DNA from: Actinoplanes subtropicus
GTDB lineage: Bacteria > Actinomycetota > Actinomycetes > Mycobacteriales > Micromonosporaceae
Length of the DNA stretch: 64,000 bases
Direction: 5' to 3'
Assembly (NCBI RefSeq): GCF_000721705.1
Contig: NZ_JOJL01000031.1
Span: 109,109-173,108, forward strand
Shown here: piece after piece, positions 29,311 to 39,841 of the stretch
How the letters are laid out: every line of letters begins with the position of its first letter
Position numbering within the stretch: position 1 is the first letter of the stretch
Position numbers and translations under genes: made by a program
Notes under the pieces: model-generated
The model's database searches: none
Told to the model about the DNA's origin: nothing
Seen by the model: only the letters and a program-made list of their open reading frames with translations

Positions 29311-29339
29311 TTGGCACATGGCGTAAAAAGCTTTACGTT
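29311..29339 (+). promoter_or_regulatory. msiK promoter with overlapping palindromic operator
   Basis: TTGGCA (29311-29316), a 17-base spacer and TACGTT (29334-29339) form a plausible promoter. CGTAAA-AAGC-TTTACG (29322-29337), an inverted repeat, covers the spacer and the -10 region, where a bound repressor would block polymerase. Confidence 0.6.
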
Positions 29340-29407
29340 TACAGCGCTGTTCCTCCACTCGGATCGTCCGGCACGTTCCTGCCGGTGGAAAGGAAGTTGG
29401 TTGCACC

Positions 29408-30496
<1,089 letters not shown>

Positions 30497-30514
30497 CGCC
30501 GGCAACGCTTTGAT

Positions 30515-30544
30515 CGGGCGGCTCTCCCTCGGGAGGGCCGCCCG
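30515..30544 (+). terminator. Terminator after msiK
   Basis: CGGGCGGC (30515-30522) pairs with GCCGCCCG (30537-30544), with CTCCC/GGGAG inside, followed by TTCGTTT. It lies between the convergent msiK and PQQ-propeller genes and could act on both. Confidence 0.85.
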
Positions 30545-30557
30545 TTCGTTTCGGTGC

Positions 30558-32870
30558 TTACTTGGCGAATCGCAGCAGCTCGAAGTCCTTGTCGCCGACG
30601 CAGGCCAGCATCGACTTGTCCCACCCACAGGTGTCGGCGCGGATGTCGTCGAACGAGCCGAGCGGCACCGCCTCGTCGCCGAGGTGCCGGCCGTACAGCG
30701 CGGTCTCCTCCGGCGAGCGGGTGAGCGGCTTCGAGAACTCCAGCAGGTTCCCGTCGTCGAGCCGGGCCGCCTCGCCGGTGTGCGTCCAGATCTTCGCGCC
30801 CTTGGCGTCGAGCAGCGTCAGGTCCTTCGCGGTGCTGGCCAGCACCGCCTCGCCGACCGGCACGATCGTCTCGGTGTCGGCCAGCGGGTAGCGCCACAGC
30901 TGCTTGCCGCCGGCCACGTCGAGCGCGACCACGGTGGCCGACTTCGAGTCGTAGCCGACCTGCTCGTCGAAGCAGACCCGGTCGTCGCCGCAGGGGGTGA
31001 GGTCCTTCATCTGGCTGTTCTGCGCCTGGGTCGTGTACAGCACCTTCGGCTCGCCCAACTTCTTCAGGTCGTACGAGACGATCTGCTGGTTGTCGGGCTG
31101 CAGCACGATCAGCCGCCCGTTGTGCGCGATCACCTCGTTGTCCGGGTCGGCGACGTTGTACCGGCTGGTGAGGATCTTGCCGGAGTCGGCGTCGATCACC
31201 CGGGCCGACTTGTCCACCCCGATCTGCACGATCCGCGGGTCGTCGCCGAAGTCCGGCTCGAACGGCCGGCCGAACACGGTGGCCGGCCCGTCCAGATCCT
31301 TGGGCGTGGTCACCGCGACGACGTTGGTGTCGCCGCTGTAGGCGCTTTTCGGGTCGGGCAGCGCCCATCGCTGGTCACCGTCGCTGATCCGCACGCCGAC
31401 CAGCTGTTTGCTCTTCCGGTCGGCGATCACGGCGGTGCTCCCGGCGAACAGCACGACGTCGTTGCTGCTGAGCGTCCGCGACCAGAGCAGCGAGCCGTCC
31501 TTCGCGCCGAGCACCGCCAGCCGCCGCGTCGAGTCGGTACCCTGCTGGTCGCTGATCAGCGCCACCCCCTCGGGCAACGCGATCATCGTCTTCCACCGGT
31601 CGGCCTGCCCGGCCTTCATGCTGGTCCAGACCGGCTTCGTGTCGCCGACTCCGATCGCGACCACACCGACGTTCCCGCTGGCCGAGTCGGAGCTGGCAAA
31701 ATAGACCCGCCCGCCCAGAATCTCCGCATCCGACCAGTCCGAACTGATCGGCACGATCGGCGCTATCCGCCGCGGCTCACTGAGCGGCTGATAGTCCAGC
31801 GCCGGATCCGACGGCCAGAAATACCAGGTGATCCCCCCGGCCAGCGCGATCGTCACGGCCGTCGCAACAATCCAGACGTACGAGCGTTTGCCCAGTACTC
31901 GGCGTTTCCGGGCCGCTTCGTGGGTGGTTGCTCCCCGACCCCAGCCGCCGGGCTGTCCTGCATGGCCAGGACCAACACCCGGCCCATCGGTACGCACTTG
32001 GTAGGGCGCCCCCGACGGCTGGCCCGACACCGGACCCACCGGCTGCGGGTAGGGCGAGCCGCTCGGCTGACCCGACACCGGCCCGGCCGACAGCTGGCCG
32101 TAGGGCGGGCTCGTCGGGTAAGCCGGACCGGGTGAAGCCCAGCCGGCTGGTGACTGTTGAGCACCGAACGGCGGCGGCGAGGGCGTCACCGGCGGCGGCG
32201 AGGGCGGCGGCGGAAGGGAATCCGGCGCGAGATGGCCGGCGGCGAGTGCGACGGCCTCCGCGGTCGCCCATGGGTCGACCGGCGCCGACTTCAGCCGCTC
32301 GTCGGCGGCCTCCTCCGGCGTCCGCATGGGCGGCACATACGCCGAACCCGCCGCGGGTCCTCCGCTGCTCGGCCCGGCGCCTGGCCCTCCCCCGCTCGGC
32401 CCAGCGCCAACGCCGGGCACGACGCCAGCGCCAGAGCCGGGGCCAGCGGCAGCGCCAGGGCCGACGCCAGCGCCAGAGCCGATGCCAGCGCCAGAACCGG
32501 GGCCAGTGCCAGAGCCGGGGCCAGCGGCAGCGCCAGGGCCGACGCCAGCGCCAGAGCCGGGGCCGATGCCAGCGCCAGAACCGGGGCCAGCGCCAGAACC
32601 GGGGCCAGCGCCAGAACCGGGGCCAGCGCCAGAACCGGGGCCAGCGGCAGCGCCAGGGCCGCCGCCAGCGCCGGGGCCGGCCGGGTGGGGAGGCGTGGGA
32701 GCTGCGGGTTCGGCCCGGGTGTCGGTGATCGGCGGCGGCGTGGCGGCCGCCGGATCGGCTCGGGTGTCGGTGATCGGTGGCACCGGGTCGGGCCCGGTGG
32801 GCGTCGTCTTCGTCGGGGGCGCCGGGTCCGCGCCGGTCGCCGCCGTGGCCGGCCCGTCGATCTCGGTCAC
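30558..32870 (-). CDS. Membrane-anchored PQQ-like beta-propeller protein with long Gly/Pro/Ala repeat region
   Basis: About 770 residues. GTG 32870 is chosen because AAGGGGATGG precedes it. The cytoplasmic N-terminal third is low-complexity: PGSGAG repeats, then Pro/Gln-rich segments. A single span (RSYVWIVATAVTIALAG) follows, then an extracytoplasmic WD/PQQ-like propeller with repeated W-x-x-P or DxxxGKxLW blades. No enzymatic residues are recognised; such proteins commonly serve as scaffolds or sensors. The coding DNA of the low-complexity part is a tandem repeat array. Confidence 0.8.
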   Translation of the reverse strand: MTEIDGPATAATGADPAPPTKTTPTGPDPVPPITDTRADPAAATPPPITDTRAEPAAPTPPHPAGPGAGGGPGAAAGPGSGAGPGSGAGPGSGAGPGSGAGIGPGSGAGVGPGAAAGPGSGTGPGSGAGIGSGAGVGPGAAAGPGSGAGVVPGVGAGPSGGGPGAGPSSGGPAAGSAYVPPMRTPEEAADERLKSAPVDPWATAEAVALAAGHLAPDSLPPPPSPPPVTPSPPPFGAQQSPAGWASPGPAYPTSPPYGQLSAGPVSGQPSGSPYPQPVGPVSGQPSGAPYQVRTDGPGVGPGHAGQPGGWGRGATTHEAARKRRVLGKRSYVWIVATAVTIALAGGITWYFWPSDPALDYQPLSEPRRIAPIVPISSDWSDAEILGGRVYFASSDSASGNVGVVAIGVGDTKPVWTSMKAGQADRWKTMIALPEGVALISDQQGTDSTRRLAVLGAKDGSLLWSRTLSSNDVVLFAGSTAVIADRKSKQLVGVRISDGDQRWALPDPKSAYSGDTNVVAVTTPKDLDGPATVFGRPFEPDFGDDPRIVQIGVDKSARVIDADSGKILTSRYNVADPDNEVIAHNGRLIVLQPDNQQIVSYDLKKLGEPKVLYTTQAQNSQMKDLTPCGDDRVCFDEQVGYDSKSATVVALDVAGGKQLWRYPLADTETIVPVGEAVLASTAKDLTLLDAKGAKIWTHTGEAARLDDGNLLEFSKPLTRSPEETALYGRHLGDEAVPLGSFDDIRADTCGWDKSMLACVGDKDFELLRFAK
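32400..32672. repeat. Short tandem repeat array coding Gly/Pro/Ser/Ala low complexity
   Basis: Repeats of about 18 bp (plus-strand unit CCAGCGCCAGAACCGGGG) occur consecutively around 32586-32645. A longer block of roughly 45 bp around 32435 recurs about 78 bases later. The array lies inside the PQQ-propeller gene and is expected to vary in length by slippage. Confidence 0.85.
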
Positions 32871-32936
32871 GCTGCCATCCCCTTCAGCCGCCAAGCCCTT
32901 CCGCTATCACCTCGGCCCCGCCATGCTACGACCCGC

Positions 32937-33473
32937 CTACGACAACTCGGCGACGGGCGCGGCCCTTAGCCCGTCGAAGACAATCGACAGGGCGCGGCGC
33001 TGCAGCGCGGGCGGCCACCCCCCGCGCAACGCACCCTGGCAGACCGCGACGAGCAGCGCCATCACCTCGTCGGGCCCGATCTCGGCGCGGACCTCGCCCG
33101 CCGCCTGTGCCTTGGCGAGCAGGCCGGCCACCACCGCCCGGAACCGCGCGACCGACTCGGCCACCTCGAGCCCGGGTAGCAGGTCGACCACCGAGCGCTT
33201 GGCGGCCGCCTCGGCGACCAGCGCGGTGAACGCGCCGAACAGCGTGGCCTCCGGCGCGGCCAGCCGCTCGGCCAGCCCGGCCAGGCTCTCCTTCATGATC
33301 GCGGCGAGCAGGTCGGCCTTGGTCGGGAAGTGCCGGAAGATCGTGCCGATCGCCACTCCGGCCTCGGCCGCGACCTGCTCGGTCGAGGCGGCCGCGCCCC
33401 GCTCGGCGAAGACCCGGGCGGCGACCTCGAGGATCTTCGCCCGGTTGCGGACCGCGTCGGCACGTGGCGACAT
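32937..33473 (-). CDS. TetR family transcriptional repressor
   Basis: A 178-residue regulator with an N-terminal helix-turn-helix (STEQVAAEAGVAIGTIFRHFPTKADLL, about residues 29-55) and a ligand-binding C-terminal domain. ATG 33473 is preceded by GGGAG; the frame extends to 33509 but that would cross the operator. It is divergent from a SnoaL-like gene, with two palindromic operators between them, so it probably represses both itself and that neighbour. Confidence 0.92.
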   Translation of the reverse strand: MSPRADAVRNRAKILEVAARVFAERGAAASTEQVAAEAGVAIGTIFRHFPTKADLLAAIMKESLAGLAERLAAPEATLFGAFTALVAEAAAKRSVVDLLPGLEVAESVARFRAVVAGLLAKAQAAGEVRAEIGPDEVMALLVAVCQGALRGGWPPALQRRALSIVFDGLRAAPVAELS

Positions 33474-33493
33474 GAGCACTCCCGGTTGACAAA

Positions 33494-33509
33494 ATGAGTC
33501 ACGACTCAT
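33494..33509. promoter_or_regulatory. TetR operator site A
   Basis: ATGAGTC-AC-GACTCAT: a 16-bp palindrome with a two-base centre in the TetR/SnoaL-like divergent region. It shares its core TGAGTCACGACTCA exactly with site B. Confidence 0.85.
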
Positions 33510-33516
33510 AATTTAC

Positions 33517-33532
33517 CTGAGTCACGACTCAG
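33517..33532. promoter_or_regulatory. TetR operator site B
   Basis: CTGAGTC-AC-GACTCAG, the same palindromic core 23 bp (about two helical turns) from site A. This spacing puts two repressor dimers on nearly the same DNA face. Confidence 0.85.
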
Positions 33533-33553
33533 CTTATCGAAGAGAGGACAGGC

Positions 33554-33955
33554 ATGACGCCGCGTGAGGTGTTCGAGCGGGCGATGCGACCGGAGGCGCT
33601 GGCCGGCGAGGTGAGCGGCGACCATCTCGCCGACGACGTGGTGATCGAGTGGCCGTTCGCGGCGGCCGGGCGGCCGCGCCGGATCGAGGGCAGGGCCGCG
33701 TTCCTGGCGATGGCCGGGCCGGCCCGGGCGGCGATGCCGATCCGGATCGACGAGTGCACTGTCGAGGCGGTGCACGAGACCGCCGACCCCGAGGTGATCG
33801 TGGTGGAGTACCGGCTGGCCGGCGTCAAACCGGCCACCGGCGAGCGGGGCGCGACCGACCTCATCGCGGTGCTGCGGGTCCGGGACGGCAAGGTCGTGCA
33901 CTGGCGGGAGTATCAGGACACGCTGGCCATCGCCCGGGCGATGGCGCAAGCATGA
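33554..33955 (+). CDS. SnoaL-like/NTF2-superfamily protein
   Basis: A 133-residue single-domain protein with ATG 33554 behind GAGAGGA. Features VIEWPFAAAGRPRRIEGRAAF and LIAVLRVRDGKVVHWREYQDTL are typical of SnoaL-like NTF2 folds, which bind or isomerise small hydrophobic molecules. It is controlled by the divergent TetR repressor, suggesting a response to a small-molecule inducer. Reaction unknown. Confidence 0.85.
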   Translation: MTPREVFERAMRPEALAGEVSGDHLADDVVIEWPFAAAGRPRRIEGRAAFLAMAGPARAAMPIRIDECTVEAVHETADPEVIVVEYRLAGVKPATGERGATDLIAVLRVRDGKVVHWREYQDTLAIARAMAQA

Positions 33956-33990
33956 CCGCCCCGTGACCATCGGCCCATAGAGTGCTCGGC

Positions 33991-34422
33991 ATGCGCATCG
34001 AACGGATCTTGAGCTCGGATGCGGTGCTCGCCGCGGCCGAGCTCTTTGATGCGCCGCCGATTCCGGCGGCTACCGAGCGATTCCTCACGCAGCCGGGGCA
34101 TCACCTGCTCTTCGCGTACGACGACGACGGCCGGCCGGTCGGGATGATCTCCGGGGTCGAGATGACCCATCCGGACAAGGGCACCGAGATGTTCATCTAC
34201 GAGCTCGGCGTCGCGCCCGCCGCCCGCCTGCGTGGCATCGGCAAGCGGCTGGTCGCGGAGCTCGCGGTGATCGCCCGGCGCAGCGGCTGCTACGGCATGT
34301 GGGTCGGCACCGAGGTGGACAACGACGCCGCGCTGGCCACGTACCGCCGGGCCGGCGCCGCCGAGGAGGCCCCGTTCACGCTGCTCAGCTGGGATCTGAT
34401 TGACGGCCTCACCGATGGCTGA
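33991..34422 (+). CDS. GNAT acetyltransferase, AAC(3)-I-like
   Basis: A 143-residue acetyltransferase. ATG 33991 gives MRIERILSSDAVLAAAELFD; a GTG nine bases upstream is possible. Central acetyl-CoA motif LGVAPAARLRGIGKRLVAELA and C-terminal TEVDNDAALATYRRAGA resemble the aminoglycoside 3-N-acetyltransferase I group. Aminoglycoside modification is possible but not proven by sequence. The stop overlaps the following LtrA gene by eight bases. Confidence 0.85.
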   Translation: MRIERILSSDAVLAAAELFDAPPIPAATERFLTQPGHHLLFAYDDDGRPVGMISGVEMTHPDKGTEMFIYELGVAPAARLRGIGKRLVAELAVIARRSGCYGMWVGTEVDNDAALATYRRAGAAEEAPFTLLSWDLIDGLTDG

Positions 34423-35626
34423 GCCGAAGCGGCGGTTCCTGGCGCCGATGGTCGGCCGCTCCGCCCACGAGCAGTTCCGCGTCTCCACCCCGCTCGAGCT
34501 CTTCTTCGACCTGTGTTTCGTGGTGGCCGTGTCGCAGGCCGCCGCGCCGCTGCACCACAGCATCGCCGTGCACGAGGTGGGGCACGGCCTGACCGGGTAC
34601 CTGACGGTCTTCTTCGCCATCTGGTGGGCCTGGATGAACTTCACCTGGTTCGCCTCGGCGTACGACACCGACGACGACGTTTACCGGATCACCACGTTCG
34701 TGCAGATCTCCGGGGCGCTGGTGCTGGCGGCCGGGATCGAGCGGGCGTTCGAGCACAACGACTTCCGAGTGATCACCGCGGGGTACGTGATCATGCGGCT
34801 CGCGATGGTCACCCAGTGGCTGCGCGCCGCCAAGTCCGACCCGCGGCGCCGCCCGACCGCCCTGCGTTACGCGATCGGCGTCTCCGCGGTCCAGGTGCTC
34901 TGGCTGCTCCGGCTGGCCCTCCCGATGTCCTGGTCGTTCCTGCCGGCCTTCCATCTGCTGGTGGCGCTGGAACTGGCGGTGCCGATCTGGGCCGAGCGCG
35001 CGCCCGGCGGCCCGACCACGTACCACCCGCACCACATCACCGAGCGGTACGGCCTATTCACCCTGATCGTGCTGGGCGAGTCGGTGTCGGCCGCGACGAT
35101 CGCCTTCCACGGGGGGCTCGACGAGGGCGGCGCGCACACCGGCGCGCTGATCCGGCTGGCCGTGGCCGCGCTGGTGATGGTCTTCTCGCTGTGGTGGCTG
35201 TATTTCGACCGGTCGGCGCACAACCTGCTGACCTCGCTGCGCACCTCGATGATGTGGGGCTACGGCCACTACTTCATCTTCGCCTCGGCGGCGGCGGTCG
35301 GCGCGGGCCTGGGTGTGGCGGTCGACCAGGCCATCGGGCACACCGAGATCTCCGCGCGGCTGGCCGGTTACGCGATCGCGGTACCGGTGGCGGTGTACCT
35401 GTTCTTCGTCTGGCTGCTGCACATCCGGCCGCACCAAAGCGGGCCGACGAAGGTGGCTTTCCCGCTGGCCGCGGTGCTGGCACTGGGCACGCCGCTGGTC
35501 CCGGCGACCATGGAGCTGCTGGCCGGTCTGCTCGTTGCCCTGGTGGCGATCAACGTCTCGGTCGGCCGTCGGGTCCCCGATCGGATGGAAGCGCGACCAG
35601 CGACGCACAGCCCGGAAGCCGGGTGA
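34415..35626 (+). CDS. Low temperature requirement protein A (LtrA) family membrane protein
   Basis: A 403-residue protein with about ten or eleven membrane spans. The N-terminal TPLELFFDLCFVVAVSQ and the central ITERYGLFTLIVLGESV are diagnostic LtrA blocks. ATG 34415 lies inside the end of the acetyltransferase gene, so the two are translationally coupled. Biochemical role of the family is unknown. Confidence 0.92.
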   Translation: MAEPKRRFLAPMVGRSAHEQFRVSTPLELFFDLCFVVAVSQAAAPLHHSIAVHEVGHGLTGYLTVFFAIWWAWMNFTWFASAYDTDDDVYRITTFVQISGALVLAAGIERAFEHNDFRVITAGYVIMRLAMVTQWLRAAKSDPRRRPTALRYAIGVSAVQVLWLLRLALPMSWSFLPAFHLLVALELAVPIWAERAPGGPTTYHPHHITERYGLFTLIVLGESVSAATIAFHGGLDEGGAHTGALIRLAVAALVMVFSLWWLYFDRSAHNLLTSLRTSMMWGYGHYFIFASAAAVGAGLGVAVDQAIGHTEISARLAGYAIAVPVAVYLFFVWLLHIRPHQSGPTKVAFPLAAVLALGTPLVPATMELLAGLLVALVAINVSVGRRVPDRMEARPATHSPEAG

Positions 35627-35695
35627 GGGCGCAACCACCCACCCGGCTCTCCGGTGTCCAATGGGGACTCGGCCGAACCGTACGGTATCGGGATC

Positions 35696-36825
35696 TTATT
35701 GGTCGTAAAGCCGGCGGCGAGCCACCTCGGCCAGGGTGACGGCGGCCGCCACGCTCGCGTTCAGCGACTCCACGTCGGAGGCCATCGGGATGCTCACCCG
35801 CAGGTCACAGGTCTCGCCGACGAGGCGGGAGAGGCCGCGGCCCTCGGAGCCGACCACGACCAGCAGCGGGCCGATCGCGGCCTCGAGCTGGTAGAGATCC
35901 GTCTCGCCGTCCGCGTCGAGGCCGATCGCGGTGAAGCCCGCCTTCTGTGCCGTCTTGATCGCTCGGGTCAGGTTGACCACCTGGGAGACCGGGACCCGGG
36001 CGGCGGCTCCCGCGCTGGTCCGCCACGCCGTCGCGGTGATGCCGGCGGCGCGACGCTCGGTCATGAAGACGCCGTGCCCGCCGAACGCGGCCACCGACCG
36101 GATGACCGCGCCCACGTTGCGCGGGTCGGTCACCCCGTCCAGCGCGACCAGCAGCGGCGCGGTCTGCTCCAGCGCGGCGGCGATCAGGTCGTCGAAGTCC
36201 TCGTACGCGAACGGCGGCACCTGCAGGCCGATGCCCTGGTGCAGCACGCCGCCGGTCATCCGGTCGAGCTCGTTCCGCCCGATCTCCAGGATCGGGATGC
36301 CGCGGTCGCCGGCGGTCCGGACGATCTCGGTGACCCGCTCGTCGATGTCGATGCCCTGGGCCACGTAGAGCGCCGTAGCGGGCACCGCGGCCCGCAGCGC
36401 CTCGACCACCGGGTTGCGGCCGAGCAGCAGCTCGGGGCCCTCCTTGGTGGGGTTGGAGCGGCGGCCCGGGGCGATCCGCGGCCCGGTGCGGAACTGGGCG
36501 CCACGGCCGCGCTGCGGGGTGCCCCGGCCGCCCTGCGGGGTGCCACGGCCGCCGCCGCGACCCCAGGTGGTGTCCTTGCTGCCGGGCTGGCCGACCTTGG
36601 GCGCGCGGCCCTCGGAGGCCGCGGCGCGACGCTCGTTCTCCTGCTTGCGGGCGGTCTTGTTGGGCAGTTTCTCGGTGCCCGAGTAGCCCTTGTGCCAGGG
36701 GCGCTCGTCGGCCGGCAGGGTGCGGCCACGGCCCTTGAGGCTGTCCTTGTTCTTGCCTCCGGAACCCTTGACCGCGCCCTTCTTGGCGACGACCCGTTTG
36801 CTGACATTTCGGGAATTGCCCGGCA

Positions 36826-36826
<1 letters not shown>
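35696..36826 (-). CDS. rlmB: 23S rRNA (guanosine-2251-2'-O)-methyltransferase
   Basis: SAM-dependent SPOUT methyltransferase of 376 residues. The first 125 or so are a basic, Gly/Arg-rich disordered extension common in actinobacteria. A substrate-binding domain starts at [18 protein letters not shown] motifs are [25 protein letters not shown] and [18 protein letters not shown]. Its ATG overlaps the cysS stop by one base (TGATG), so the two are translationally coupled. Confidence 0.95.
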
Positions 36827-38238
<1,412 letters not shown>

Positions 38239-38260
38239 CGTACAAGGGTAGCGAGCTTGC

Positions 38261-39658
38261 TCACGGACGGGTCATCCGGAGCACGTCGAGAGCCTGGTCC
38301 AACTGCTCCTCGGTCAGATGTCCGTCAGCCACGTGCCCGCGCTCGATCACCAGCTCCCGGATCGTCCGCCCGGAGGCGAGCGCGGCCTTCGCGATCGCCG
38401 CGCCCTCCTCGTACCCGATGTACCGGTTGAGCGGGGTGACGATCGACGGCGATCCCTCCGCGTAACCGAGCGCGACCTCGACGTTCGGCTCCAGCCCGGC
38501 GATGCAGCGGTCGGCGAGCAGCCGGGACACGGCGGCCAGCAGCCGGATCGACTCGAGCAGGTTGCGGGCCATCACCGGGAGCATCACGTTGAGCTCGAAG
38601 TCGCCCTGGGTGCCGGCGAAGGCCACGGTCGCGTCGTTGCCGATCACCTGGGCGCAGACCTGGCGGACCGCCTCCGGCACCACCGGGTTCACCTTGCCCG
38701 GCATGATCGAGGAGCCGGGCTGCAGGTCGGGCAGGCGCAGCTCGCGCAGGCCGGCCCGCGGCCCCGAGCCCATCCAGCGGATGTCGTTGACGATCTTGTA
38801 GAGCCCGACCGCGATCGTCCGGAGCTGGCCGGACGTCTCGACCAGGCCGTCCCGGGCGCCCTGCGCCTCGAAGTGGTTGGGCGCCTCGGTCAGCGGCAGG
38901 CCGGTGGTCTCGGCCAGCCGCGCGATCACCGCGGGGGCGAAGCCGGGCGGGGTGTTCACGCCGGTGCCGACGGCGGTGCCGCCCAGCGGGAGCTCGGCCA
39001 GCCGCGGGAGGGCGGCGTGCAGCCGGGCGACGCCGTTGGCGACCTGCTGGGCGTACCCGGAGAACTCCTGCCCGAGGGTGACCGGGGTGGCGTCCATCAG
39101 GTGCGTCCGGCCGCTCTTGACCACGGTGGCCCACTGCTCGGCCTTGGCACTGAGCGCGCCGGCCAGGTATTCCAGGGCCGGGATCAGGTCGGACACCACC
39201 GCCTGGGTCGCGGCCAGGTGGATCGACGAGGGGAAGACGTCGTTGCTCGACTGCGAGGCGTTGACGTGGTCGTTCGGGTGCACCGGGCGGCCCAGCTCGC
39301 GGGCCGCGAGGGTGGCGATGACCTCGTTGGCGTTCATGTTCGACGAGGTGCCCGACCCGGTCTGGAACACGTCGATCGGGAACTGGTCGTCGTAACCCCC
39401 GGCGGCCACGTGCGCCGCCGCCGTCGCGATCGCCTTGGCAAGATCTTCATCGAGTACGCCGAGGGCCGCGTTGACCTGCGCGGCCGCCCCCTTGATCTGG
39501 GCGAGCGCGGCGATGTGGGCCGGCTCGAGCCCACGGCCGGAGATCGGGAAGTTCTCCACCGCCCGCTGGGTCTGCGCCCGCCAGAGAGCGTCGGCCGGCA
39601 CCCGGACCTCGCCCATCGTGTCCCGCTCGACCCGGTAGCCACTCTGCTCGGTAGTCAC
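38261..39658 (-). CDS. fumC: Fumarate hydratase, class II
   Basis: Iron-independent fumarase of 465 residues. GTG 39658 is preceded by a GGAG site. Signature [11 protein letters not shown] at 315-325, [13 protein letters not shown] near 100-112 and SGRTHLMDA near 182-190 are present, as are the substrate-site residues of the fumarase/aspartase family. A class I fumarase is also in this window. The gene is 22 bases upstream of cysS on the same strand. Confidence 0.95.
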   Translation of the reverse strand: MTTEQSGYRVERDTMGEVRVPADALWRAQTQRAVENFPISGRGLEPAHIAALAQIKGAAAQVNAALGVLDEDLAKAIATAAAHVAAGGYDDQFPIDVFQTGSGTSSNMNANEVIATLAARELGRPVHPNDHVNASQSSNDVFPSSIHLAATQAVVSDLIPALEYLAGALSAKAEQWATVVKSGRTHLMDATPVTLGQEFSGYAQQVANGVARLHAALPRLAELPLGGTAVGTGVNTPPGFAPAVIARLAETTGLPLTEAPNHFEAQGARDGLVETSGQLRTIAVGLYKIVNDIRWMGSGPRAGLRELRLPDLQPGSSIMPGKVNPVVPEAVRQVCAQVIGNDATVAFAGTQGDFELNVMLPVMARNLLESIRLLAAVSRLLADRCIAGLEPNVEVALGYAEGSPSIVTPLNRYIGYEEGAAIAKAALASGRTIRELVIERGHVADGHLTEEQLDQALDVLRMTRP

Positions 39659-39838
39659 CGCTCCATCGTCCCTCGCCCCGCGGCGGCCCGCAGTTGATCC
39701 TCGCCACCCAGCCGGCGCCGGGCGTCGAACCGCGCCGGCACCTGAATCTCGGTGAAGATCCCCAGCGCTAGGCGCCATTGCTTGCGGGCGGCTCCGGGAT
39801 CGGTGCCGGCGAGACAGTCGCCGAGGCCGAGCTGCGGT
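39655..39838 (-). pseudogene. C-terminal remnant of a second AfsR/SARP-like regulator
   Basis: Immediately behind the stop of the intact regulator, the frame from about 39838 to 39655 encodes [20 protein letters not shown] and then [16 protein letters not shown]. This aligns along about 40 residues, roughly half identical, with the regulator's own C-terminus (AECLAGGDPEQARRSWLVAL). There is no start codon or upstream domain. It is best explained as the tail of a deleted tandem paralogue. Its stop overlaps the fumC start. Confidence 0.75.
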
Positions 39839-39841
39839 ACT

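Noticed and set aside
32400..32672. CRISPR array in the Gly/Pro-coding repeats
   Set aside because: Short contiguous repeats with no unique spacers inside an open reading frame.
33991..34422. Acquired aminoglycoside resistance gene
   Set aside because: Only distant AAC(3)-I resemblance, host-like base composition, and translational coupling to a housekeeping-type LtrA gene; resistance cannot be claimed.
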